Source of the DNA: Lachnospiraceae bacterium
Lineage (GTDB): Bacteria > Bacillota > Clostridia > Lachnospirales > Lachnospiraceae
Length of the DNA stretch: 64,000 nucleotides
Direction of reading: 5' to 3'
Assembly (NCBI GenBank): GCA_902363555.1
Contig: CABJAM010000003.1
Location: forward strand, 124,001-188,000
A program made the translations under genes and the position numbers. The notes under the pieces are model-generated. The model made no database searches. It was not told where the DNA came from and saw nothing but the letters and a program-made list of their open reading frames with translations. Position 1 is the first letter of the stretch; each line of letters starts with the position of its first letter. Below are positions 17,642 to 24,764 of this stretch, piece after piece.

Positions 17642-17670
17642 TTGCTATTTATGCCTGATTTTGGTATACT
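17642..17670 (+). promoter_or_regulatory. Promoter of PAS/GGDEF gene
   Basis: TTGCTA (17642-17647), a 17-bp spacer, TATACT (17665-17670). This places transcription start after the 17564 ATG and supports a downstream start codon. Confidence 0.65.
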
Positions 17671-17791
17671 TAGTATCATGTATTCAAAAAATATGCGCCT
17701 GCGGGAAATTAAACCGGTGTTTTCAGCAGGCGATACGAATTCGTTCCAGCTTTCGCATACGGAGATCTGGAAGCATGAGGGGAGATTAAAC

Positions 17792-19996
17792 GTGCAGCGA
17801 TTATTGAAAGGACTTAGCCCGGAAGGGGCGGAGCTTCTGAATCTTATTCCAGGGGGCGTCATGCAGTGCAGAAATGACAGCAGTTATACGGTCATCGAGG
17901 TCAACGAGGGGTTTCTTGGTATATTTGGATTTACAAAAGAAGAACTGGAGGACCGGTTTGAAAATCAGTTTATTCGGATGATCCACCCTTTAGACCGACA
18001 GAACTTTCTTATAGAAGTTGACCGCCAGTTAAACAGGGGTGACAAGCTTTCTATGAGTTACCGGGTTATATGTAAGGACGGTACGTATAAATGGACGGCC
18101 AGCAGCGCCAAGCTGTTTGGAAATGATCAGGAAAAACGATTTTTCTGTGTTTTACTGGACCTTACTGAGGTTCGTGATGCGCAGGAGAAGCTGCGTCTGT
18201 CACTGGAACACCTGGAAATTATTATGAATCAATCCTCGGATATTATTTTTGAATGGGATCTTGTTGCGGATACGATCAGCTTTTCGCCTAACTGGCTGGA
18301 TAAGTTTGGGTATCCGCCCAAATATAGCGGTCAATTACAGGAAGAGGAGAATTTTCGTAATTTTTATCCGGATGATGTGAAATCGATGGCTGGCTTGATG
18401 GAAGAAGCTAAAAAAGGCGTGCCAAATTCGGTATTGGATGTGCGCATCCGTAACATAAAAAATCAATATATTTGGTGTCGTATACGGGCAACAACCCAAT
18501 ATAGCATGGAGAATAAGCCCATTCGCGTAGTGGGCACGATCTCAGACATTGACGAGGAAAAGCGGCTGGTTGAGGATCTGCGCAGGAAAGCAGAGCTGGA
18601 TGCCCTGACCGGACTGTACAATCACTCTGAAATTGAGCGCAGAGCAGAGCTTTATCTCTCAGAAGAGCCTGAAGCGATCTGCGCCATGTTTATTATTGAT
18701 GTGGATAATTTCAAACAGGTAAATGATGGCCAGGGGCATTTATTCGGCGATGCGGTTTTGGCTGAATTGGCCGCGGGCATGAAAAAGATAACGCGAAAGA
18801 CCGATGTGATCGGAAGAATCGGCGGCGATGAATTTGCCATATTTTTAAAGGATATTCCATCCGCAGACGTTGCGGAGGAAAAGGCGGGGAAGCTGCTGGA
18901 AATATTCAGACATCTGTTTCAGGACGAAAAGCGGCCGGCGCAGGTGACCTGCAGTATTGGCCTGGCAATCTATCCGCTGGACGGTAAGGATTATCAGACA
19001 CTGTATCATTGTGCGGATCTGGCCCTGTATCAGGTAAAAAGTCAGGGAAAGAATCAGTATGCCCGATTTAATGCAGCAGCGATGGAGGCATTCGATCGGG
19101 TGGGCTTCTCTTCTTTGGGCGCTGCGATTGATTCGGATCAAAACATAAGCAAAAGAGGAGGCAATCTGGCGAATTATGTTTTTCAGATCCTGTATGATAC
19201 GGATGATATTAATGCCGCTGTTGAGACCATTTTGGAAATCGTGGGCAGGCGGTTTGATGTGAGCCGGGCTTATGTATTCGAAAACAGCGACGATGGGAAA
19301 TACACGGATAATACTTATGAATGGTGTAACGAAGGGATAAAACCACAAAAGGAGTTTTTGCAGCACTATCCTTTTGAAAACGTGCAGGGCTACAAGGAGT
19401 TGTTTAAAGATAATTCCATTTTCTACTGCCGGGATATTCACGCGCTCACACCTGCCCAGGTCACACTTTTTGAAAGTCAGGGTATATGCTCCACGCTCCA
19501 GTGTGCATTGTATGATGGCCGGGAATTTCGCGGCTTTATCGGTTTTGATGAGTGTACAGGGCTGAGAATGTGGAACAAAGAGGAAATCGGCATGCTCTCT
19601 CTGGTAGCCCAGCTGCTGACCACATTCCTTCTGAAAAAGAGGGAAGCAGACCGCAATGAGCAGATCATGGTCCGGCTCAACACCATTCTTGATATGCAGG
19701 ATTCCTATATTTATGCCATCCGGCAGGATACCTACGAGCTGCTGTATCTGAATCAAAAAACGCTTCGTCTTGATCCTCATGCAAGAACCGGTATGACCTG
19801 CTATAAGGCTTTTTTTGATCGTAGTACACCATGTGAGACTTGTCCATTATCCGGAGCAACGGAGGTTTACAACCCACAATATGATGTTTGGACACGGGTG
19901 CAGTTTTCTATGATGAAATGGGGGAGCAGCAATGCATATTTGATCAACTGTGCCGATATTACAGAATACAAGCGGATGACTGAAGCGAAAAAGTGA
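17792..19996 (+). CDS. PAS-PAS-GGDEF-GAF-PAS diguanylate cyclase-like protein
   Basis: About 734 residues from GTG 17792, chosen because AGGGGAG at 17778-17784 is well placed; in-frame ATGs at 17564 and 17678 are alternatives. Two PAS domains (about 15-125 and 135-255) precede a GGDEF domain with intact GGDEF at 344-348 and the substrate motif NDGQGH, so it may make c-di-GMP. No EAL domain is present. After the cyclase comes a GAF-like domain (about 455-610) and a C-terminal PAS-like domain with the Cys pair CETCP. GGDEF in the middle rather than at the end is unusual. No membrane segment is seen, so the signal should be cytoplasmic. Confidence 0.85.
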   Translation: MQRLLKGLSPEGAELLNLIPGGVMQCRNDSSYTVIEVNEGFLGIFGFTKEELEDRFENQFIRMIHPLDRQNFLIEVDRQLNRGDKLSMSYRVICKDGTYKWTASSAKLFGNDQEKRFFCVLLDLTEVRDAQEKLRLSLEHLEIIMNQSSDIIFEWDLVADTISFSPNWLDKFGYPPKYSGQLQEEENFRNFYPDDVKSMAGLMEEAKKGVPNSVLDVRIRNIKNQYIWCRIRATTQYSMENKPIRVVGTISDIDEEKRLVEDLRRKAELDALTGLYNHSEIERRAELYLSEEPEAICAMFIIDVDNFKQVNDGQGHLFGDAVLAELAAGMKKITRKTDVIGRIGGDEFAIFLKDIPSADVAEEKAGKLLEIFRHLFQDEKRPAQVTCSIGLAIYPLDGKDYQTLYHCADLALYQVKSQGKNQYARFNAAAMEAFDRVGFSSLGAAIDSDQNISKRGGNLANYVFQILYDTDDINAAVETILEIVGRRFDVSRAYVFENSDDGKYTDNTYEWCNEGIKPQKEFLQHYPFENVQGYKELFKDNSIFYCRDIHALTPAQVTLFESQGICSTLQCALYDGREFRGFIGFDECTGLRMWNKEEIGMLSLVAQLLTTFLLKKREADRNEQIMVRLNTILDMQDSYIYAIRQDTYELLYLNQKTLRLDPHARTGMTCYKAFFDRSTPCETCPLSGATEVYNPQYDVWTRVQFSMMKWGSSNAYLINCADITEYKRMTEAKK

Positions 19997-20011
19997 GCGG
20001 TCCTCCGGTAT

Positions 20012-20040
20012 TTGACCAAAAGGCTCCAATCTGCTATAAT
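20012..20040 (+). promoter_or_regulatory. Promoter of scpAB operon
   Basis: TTGACC (20012-20017), a 17-bp spacer, TATAAT (20035-20040). A CCTGCCG/CGGCAGG hairpin with an internal T-run lies in the leader (about 20084-20117). Confidence 0.8.
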
Positions 20041-20153
20041 CTTCAAGGATACATGAGCGAGGTTCCTGGAAGATTTATTAAATATGCCTGCCGCGGGGCT
20101 TTTTTCTTAACGGCAGGTGTGCAACGCTCAAATTTGCAAAGGATGGTTACACT

Positions 20154-20897
20154 ATGGCGATTCCTGTAAAGCTGCAGGTCTTTGAAGGTCCGCTGGATCT
20201 GCTGCTGCATTTAATTGATATAAATAAAATAGACATTTACGACATCCCCATTTCTCTGATCACCGACCAGTATCTGACCTATATCCAGCAGATGGAAAAG
20301 CAGGATATGGAGATTATGAGTGAATTTCTCGTGATGGCGGCCACGCTGCTGCGGATCAAGTCGAAGATGCTGCTGCCCGTGGAAAAGGAGCCGGAGGAGG
20401 AACCGGAGGACCCGCGTCAGGAGCTGGTGGAACGGCTGCTGGAATATAAGATGTACAAGTATGCCGCCGGAGAGCTGAAGGACATGCAGATGAATGCCGC
20501 TAAGGCTCTGTACAAGCCGACGACCATGCCCAAGGGTCTTAAATACGAGGAACCGCCGGTGGATCTGGACGCCCTTGTGGGCGATATGAATCTGGATAAG
20601 CTCCATCTGATTTTCAAATCAGTTATGAAGCGTGCCAATGACAAGGTGGACCCGATCCGGAGCAAGTACGGAAAGATTGAGCAGGAGGAAATCAATCTGG
20701 CCGATAAAATGAGTGAGATCGAGGGCTTTGCCAGAAAGAAAAGAAAGTTCAGCTTCCGGCAGCTTCTTGAAAAACAGAAAACAAAGATGAACGCCATTGT
20801 CACATTTCTGGCCATTTTGGAGCTGATGAAAAATGGAAAGATACAGATCCTGCAGGAAAATCTTTTTGATGATATACTAATCGATGTTGTGGAGTGA
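20154..20897 (+). CDS. scpA: Segregation and condensation protein A
   Basis: A 247-residue kleisin subunit of the SMC-ScpAB condensin, which bridges the SMC heads and organises the chromosome. The diagnostic N-terminus VKLQVFEGPLDLLLHLID is present. DIYDIPISLITDQYLTYI and MSEFLVMAATLLRIKSKMLLP follow, and a C-terminal winged-helix region with VTFLAILELMKNGKIQILQE. The length is typical. It overlaps the region of scpB translation initiation, and ScpB begins 20 bp after its stop, so the two are co-expressed. Confidence 0.96.
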   Translation: MAIPVKLQVFEGPLDLLLHLIDINKIDIYDIPISLITDQYLTYIQQMEKQDMEIMSEFLVMAATLLRIKSKMLLPVEKEPEEEPEDPRQELVERLLEYKMYKYAAGELKDMQMNAAKALYKPTTMPKGLKYEEPPVDLDALVGDMNLDKLHLIFKSVMKRANDKVDPIRSKYGKIEQEEINLADKMSEIEGFARKKRKFSFRQLLEKQKTKMNAIVTFLAILELMKNGKIQILQENLFDDILIDVVE

Positions 20898-20916
20898 GAG
20901 CATGGAGGGAAAAGTA

Positions 20917-21486
20917 ATGGAAATCCAGACCGCTCAGGCGGTGATCGAATCACTGCTGTTTACTATGGGCAAGGCGGTGCCTGTAAAGGATATTGCCGCA
21001 GTTATTGAGCATGATGAGGAGACGGTGCGAAAGCTGATCCATCAGATGATGGACAATTACCGGGATAACCACCGGGGGATACATATTATTGAGCTGGACG
21101 GCGCCTTTCAGATGTGCACCAATCCGGAATATTATGATTATCTCATAAAGCTGACCCACCAGCCTAAGAAGCATTCGCTCACCGACGCCATGCTGGAAAC
21201 GCTGTCCATCGTGGCTTATAAGCAGCCGGTGACCCGGTCTATGATCGAGCAGATCCGCGGCGTCAACAGTGATTATGCCATTAACCGGCTGATCGAATAT
21301 AATCTTGTGATGGAGGTTGGCCGGCTGGATGCGCCCGGCAAGCCCATATTATTTGGAACGACGGAGGAATTTCTTCGGACCTTCGGCGTGAAATCCCAGG
21401 AGGAGCTGCCGGTGATCGATCCGGTGAAGGTGGCGGAATTTAAGACTGAGGCCGAGGAAGAAGTAGAGCTTAAAATACATACATGA
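20917..21486 (+). CDS. scpB: Segregation and condensation protein B
   Basis: A 189-residue protein that forms a dimer and binds ScpA in the condensin complex. It has two winged-helix domains. Key stretches are AVIESLLFTMGKAVPVKDIAAV near the N-terminus, LTDAMLETLSIVAYKQPVTRSMIEQIRGVNS, and VGRLDAPGKPILFGTTEEFLRTFGV. The start is ATG 20917, placed seven bases after GGAGGG (20904-20909). An in-frame ATG at 20902 overlaps that ribosome site and is less likely. Confidence 0.95.
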   Translation: MEIQTAQAVIESLLFTMGKAVPVKDIAAVIEHDEETVRKLIHQMMDNYRDNHRGIHIIELDGAFQMCTNPEYYDYLIKLTHQPKKHSLTDAMLETLSIVAYKQPVTRSMIEQIRGVNSDYAINRLIEYNLVMEVGRLDAPGKPILFGTTEEFLRTFGVKSQEELPVIDPVKVAEFKTEAEEEVELKIHT

Positions 21487-21514
21487 CCGGGGAACGATTA
21501 AGGAGGCGCGTGTT

Positions 21515-21979
21515 ATGAGAAATGCAAAACGTGAGGTTAAAAGTATTGTCGACCTGTTAAAAATTATGAATCGGTGCAAAATCTGCCGGATCAGCCTGAT
21601 GGATGGGGAGATGCCCTATATTATTCCCATAAGCTTTGGATACACTTATAAAGACGGTGTTTTAACTCTTTATTTTCACGGGGCAGGAGAAGGCCATAAG
21701 ATGGACCTGATCGGCGCCGGAGCGCCGGCTGCTTTTGAGATGGACTGTAATACACAGTTGATCGAAGCGGAGACGGCCTGCGGCCACAGCTATTTTTATG
21801 CCAGCATATGCGGCAATGGCCATATGTCCGTGGTCGGGGATGAGGATGAGCGCGTGATGGGTATGAAGCATATTATGTACCATCAGACCGGTAAAAATTT
21901 TGAAATTACTGAGGAAATGATAAAGGATACGGCAGTGTTTAAGCTGACGGCGGCGCAGTTTACCGGGAAATGGCATTGA
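21515..21979 (+). CDS. Pyridoxamine 5'-phosphate oxidase-family (NimA-like) flavoprotein
   Basis: A 154-residue split-barrel FMN-binding protein. The sequence matches the NimA-like group: residues 1-20 with MRNAKREVKS, PYIIPISFGYTYKDGVLTLYFHGAGEGHKMDLI, SYFYASICGNGHMSVVGDEDER, and C-terminal VFKLTAAQFTGKWH. Such proteins use flavin to reduce small molecules, and some inactivate nitroimidazoles; the substrate here is unknown. AAGGAGGCG precedes the ATG. It follows scpB by 28 bp, so it may share that transcript. Confidence 0.85.
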   Translation: MRNAKREVKSIVDLLKIMNRCKICRISLMDGEMPYIIPISFGYTYKDGVLTLYFHGAGEGHKMDLIGAGAPAAFEMDCNTQLIEAETACGHSYFYASICGNGHMSVVGDEDERVMGMKHIMYHQTGKNFEITEEMIKDTAVFKLTAAQFTGKWH

Positions 21980-22080
21980 ATTGTGCTGAAATGCGCCCCT
22001 GGCTGAGTTAATCTATTGGTTTGAATAAAATTTAAATATTCGGAAAGAATACAGAGGTAGAAAATACCTGAAAGGAAGTT

Positions 22081-23082
22081 TTGATTATCAGCGATTATCA
22101 AAAAAGACGCAGGATTTCCCTCCGTATTTTTTTTGCTCTGTTTCTTGCCCTGTTTGCGGGATTTACAGCGCACGGACTGAATGCAGATATTTCCCGGGAG
22201 ACCGAAGATATGTACGCCATTCATCTTGTGGGTGAGGAGACGATGGATGCCGGCCAGGATACGTATGGATCGGCGATAAATTTATATAGTAAGAATATGC
22301 TTTTGATCCGGCTGGAGGATTTTCAGACGGTAGGTGAGCTTCACAGCGACGTGCAGATATATCCTGCGTCTATGACTAAAATGATGACTGCGCTGCTGGC
22401 CATTGAAGCTATCGATAATTTAGATACAAAGATTTTACTGGATGAGCATTTACTGGATTCATTAAAAGAAAAAAATGCTTCCGTTGCCGGATTTTTGCCG
22501 GGGGAGGAGGTCTGCGTCCGGGATCTTCTTTACGGAACGCTGCTCCCCTCCGGCGCCGATGCCGCTGTGGCTCTGGCCTGCTATGTTTCCGGCAGTGAAG
22601 AAGAATTTGCTGTTCGGATGAATGATAAAGCAAGAAGCCTGGGAATGCTCCATACACATTTTGTCAATGCCACCGGACTTCACGATGACGCCCATGTGAC
22701 CACGCTGCAGGACATGGCTCTGCTTATGGAGTACGCCCTGGATAATCCGGTGTTTTTGAAAATTTTTACAACACGGGATTATCAGACCGAGCCGACCAAT
22801 CGCCATGAACATGGAATTTATTTAAAGAGTACGCTTTTTGATAAAATGGCCGACGCCAGTGCGGTTTCCGATGTGGATGCCGATGGCGCGGTTTCCGACC
22901 GGCTGCTGATCCTTGGCGGAAAGACCGGTTATACAGGTGAGGCCGGATTGTGCCTGGCAAGTCTGGCGCAGATTGGCGGGAAGGATTATATACTGCTGAC
23001 CGCCGGGGCCTGCGGAGATACCACGACCCAGCCGTATCATATATTGGATGCGGTGCAGGTTTATGAGCATATAAAAAAATAG
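22081..23082 (+). CDS. D-alanyl-D-alanine carboxypeptidase-like (S11), paralogue 2
   Basis: About 333 residues, starting at a likely TTG (22081) four bases after AAAGGAAG. No ATG lies before the signal/anchor segment (ISLRIFFALFLALFAGFTAHG), so the TTG start is favoured. Active-site motifs are SMTK (YPASMTKMMT) and KTG (GGKTGYTG). The middle motif reads LLPSGADAAVALA, so the usual SxN is SGA, losing the Asn. That may alter acylation or specificity. The protein lacks the long C-terminal beta domain of the other two paralogues. It probably acts at the outer membrane surface on peptidoglycan, possibly in sporulation. Confidence 0.88.
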   Translation: MIISDYQKRRRISLRIFFALFLALFAGFTAHGLNADISRETEDMYAIHLVGEETMDAGQDTYGSAINLYSKNMLLIRLEDFQTVGELHSDVQIYPASMTKMMTALLAIEAIDNLDTKILLDEHLLDSLKEKNASVAGFLPGEEVCVRDLLYGTLLPSGADAAVALACYVSGSEEEFAVRMNDKARSLGMLHTHFVNATGLHDDAHVTTLQDMALLMEYALDNPVFLKIFTTRDYQTEPTNRHEHGIYLKSTLFDKMADASAVSDVDADGAVSDRLLILGGKTGYTGEAGLCLASLAQIGGKDYILLTAGACGDTTTQPYHILDAVQVYEHIKK

Positions 23083-23103
23083 TGAATAGCAATAGCCAAT
23101 AGT

Positions 23104-23152
23104 ACGCAGCGAGCCGCAGGGGTGTCCAAATACCCTTGCGGCTCGTTGCTGC
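23104..23152 (+). terminator. Strong hairpin after carboxypeptidase 2
   Basis: GCAGCGAGCCGCAGGGGT and ATACCCTTGCGGCTCGTTGCTGC pair over about 18 bases. No T-run follows, so it may be a stabiliser or a Rho-linked end rather than a simple terminator. Confidence 0.6.
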
Positions 23153-23201
23153 GAGTGTCGAAACGAGGTGAAAACGAGAGCGCTTTCTAAACGTGTGGTA
23201 T

Positions 23202-23230
23202 TTGTCAATTTTTTGAACTTGTGCTATAAT
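23202..23230 (+). promoter_or_regulatory. Promoter of GNAT gene
   Basis: TTGTCA (23202-23207), a 17-bp spacer, TATAAT (23225-23230). The leader to the start codon is about 170 nt and carries a tandem repeat. Confidence 0.75.
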
Positions 23231-23276
23231 AGAAATTGTGTCAGCTAAGGAATCGCGCGGTATAAGGAATCGCGCT

Positions 23277-23368
23277 GATGCGCGAGCAGGTTAACGATTC
23301 CCTCTGGGAATCTCTGACAGGAGATGCGCGAGCAGGTCAACGATTTCCTTTGGAAATTCCCTGACGCG
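23277..23368 (+). repeat. Two 46-bp tandem repeats in GNAT gene leader
   Basis: Units 23277-23322 and 23323-23368 share GATGCGCGAGCAGGT followed by an AACGATT..CC hairpin (ATTCCCTCTGGGAAT in the first, ATTTCCTTTGGAAAT in the second). The differences keep the stem paired, which suggests RNA structure is selected. Confidence 0.75.
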
Positions 23369-23408
23369 TTAATGATTAAATTGAAATAAATGATTTGTGG
23401 AGGTTTTG

Positions 23409-23858
23409 ATGATGTTGAATATAAGAAAAATGGAACCTGGCGATAAAGTTCAGGTGGTTGCCATGGACGCAGAGTTTTATTCCGGGCCTGCGGTGGACCA
23501 CCAGATCCCGGAAAGCGATCTTACATATACATTTGAATTGGCAATGAGAGCGGATTATCCGCTGGACGGCTTTATACTCCTGGACGATGATGGAATCGCC
23601 GGCTATGCCTATGTGACCTGGTTTCATTCCACCGATGTGGCCGGCCTGTGCGTGATGCTTGAGGAAATATTTGTGAAGCAAAGTGCCCGGGGCCGGGGCT
23701 ACGGTCCGGAATTTATCCGCTTTATGTTTGACCATTATAAGGAGGCGAAAAGATTCCGTCTGGAAGTGACAAAGGAAAATGAAGCGGCGGCCCATGTGTA
23801 TAAAAAAATGGGGTTTGAATATATTCGTTATGACCAGATGGTGAAGGATGTAAAATAA
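23409..23858 (+). CDS. GNAT family N-acetyltransferase
   Basis: A 149-residue acetyl-CoA-dependent acetyltransferase. The acetyl-CoA-binding loop appears as VKQSARGRGYGPEFIRFM near residue 95, and the motif B region as VTKENEAAAHVYKKMGFEY near 125. The start is ATG 23409 (or 23412) after GGAGG at 23399-23403. The substrate is unknown; RimI-like protein acetylation or detoxification of a small amine are both possible. The gene has its own promoter and an unusual repeat-bearing leader, and a palindrome separates it from the regulator that follows. Confidence 0.85.
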   Translation: MMLNIRKMEPGDKVQVVAMDAEFYSGPAVDHQIPESDLTYTFELAMRADYPLDGFILLDDDGIAGYAYVTWFHSTDVAGLCVMLEEIFVKQSARGRGYGPEFIRFMFDHYKEAKRFRLEVTKENEAAAHVYKKMGFEYIRYDQMVKDVK

Positions 23859-23865
23859 CGATAAG

Positions 23866-23894
23866 GTAACAGCTCAGTGGCACTGAATTGTTAT
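23866..23894. repeat. GTAAC-type palindrome 5
   Basis: GTAACAGCTCAGTG (23866-23879) pairs with CACTGAATTGTTAT (23881-23894) with two wobbles and one mismatch, between the GNAT gene and the Crp/Fnr gene. Confidence 0.6.
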
Positions 23895-23928
23895 TGAGTG
23901 CGTGTTTTGATTTTGAGGGGATGCAGTG

Positions 23929-24606
23929 ATGGTAAGAGAAATTATTGAAAAAAACTCCCTTTTTAAAGGTATCCAGGGCGAGAGTCTGGAGCGAATGCTC
24001 GTATGTTCCAAAGCCTGCCTGAAAACATACAAGCGTGGTGAAATCATATTTCATCAGGAGGAGACGGCGCAGGTCATCTACGTGCTGCTTACGGGGCGGG
24101 TAGCCATTGTAAAGCAGTTGGTTTCCGGCAGAAAAAATATTCTTTATGAGGTCGACGAGGGCCATGTGTTTGGCGAACATTATTTCTTTGGCGGCAATCA
24201 GGTGTACAAATACGGCGCCCAGGCGGCCACAGAGATTGAAGTGCTGGAAATTCCGTGGGGCTTTTTTTACGGCTTTTGCAGTGAGGCCTGCGCCCATCAT
24301 CACCAGTTGGTTCAAAATATGCTGGAGATTCTTTCGATGAAGGAATGGCTGACCATAAAAAAGCTGAACATTGTCAGTGCAACCTCTCTAAAGGAACGAA
24401 TATCCACATGGCTCATCGATGAAGCGGATGAGAACGGTGTCGTAAAGCTGAAGATGAACCGGGAAGAACTGGCGGATTATCTTGGTGTGGCAAGGCCATC
24501 CTTATCCCGGGCGCTGATGCGGATGCAGAGTGAGGGGATGATCGAGGCCAGCCGGTCGCAGATCCGTATTCTGGACCAGGAAAAAATAGAAAATTTTTGC
24601 AATTAA
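23929..24606 (+). CDS. Crp/Fnr-family transcriptional regulator
   Basis: A 225-residue regulator with an N-terminal cyclic-nucleotide-type beta-barrel (about 15-120; FKGIQGESLERML, FHQEETAQVIYVLLTGRVAIV, GHVFGEHYFFGG) and a C-terminal winged helix whose recognition stretch reads REELADYLGVARPSLSRALMRMQSEGMI (about 180-208). Cysteines at 26 and 30 (CSKAC) and near 122-127 (FCSEAC) could hold a redox or Fe-S/heme sensor, though there is no classical FNR four-Cys set. Many Crp/Fnr regulators of this kind control nitrosative or oxidative stress genes. The next operon encodes a flavodiiron system with a matching palindrome, so it is the likely regulator. ATG 23929 follows GAGGGG. Confidence 0.9.
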   Translation: MVREIIEKNSLFKGIQGESLERMLVCSKACLKTYKRGEIIFHQEETAQVIYVLLTGRVAIVKQLVSGRKNILYEVDEGHVFGEHYFFGGNQVYKYGAQAATEIEVLEIPWGFFYGFCSEACAHHHQLVQNMLEILSMKEWLTIKKLNIVSATSLKERISTWLIDEADENGVVKLKMNREELADYLGVARPSLSRALMRMQSEGMIEASRSQIRILDQEKIENFCN

Positions 24607-24649
24607 AATCCATGTTTGTAACCAAGGTTACATACATGGATTTTTTTTT
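24605..24649 (+). terminator. Terminator after Crp/Fnr gene
   Basis: AAAATCCATGT (24605-24615) pairs with ACATGGATTTT (24634-24644) and continues inward through TGTAACC/GGTTACA, ending in nine T. The inner part is also a candidate operator. Confidence 0.85.
24617..24632. promoter_or_regulatory. Candidate Crp/Fnr-type operator
   Basis: TGTAACC-AA-GGTTACA, two 7-bp half-sites separated by two bases. Its centre at 24624.5 is about 41.5 bp before the start inferred from the TATAAT at 24654-24659, the classical class II activator position. Confidence 0.6.
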
Positions 24650-24653
24650 GCTG

Positions 24654-24659
24654 TATAAT
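24654..24659 (+). promoter_or_regulatory. -10 box of fusion/flavodiiron operon
   Basis: A perfect TATAAT. No good -35 hexamer is present at 16-18 bp (the sequence there is CATACA), which is expected for a promoter needing an activator bound near -41.5. The leader to the start codon is about 100 nt. Confidence 0.6.
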
Positions 24660-24764
24660 AAGGATATAAACATAACAGTACAGGGGAGAACAAAACTGTA
24701 CGGACAATTCACTTTGGTGTATACGAAATCTTTTATGTATATTGATTTTGGGAAGGAGGCAACT

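Noticed and set aside
18845..19780. 311-residue minus-strand frame inside the PAS/GGDEF gene
   Set aside because: Lies wholly inside a well-supported gene and shows no family motif.
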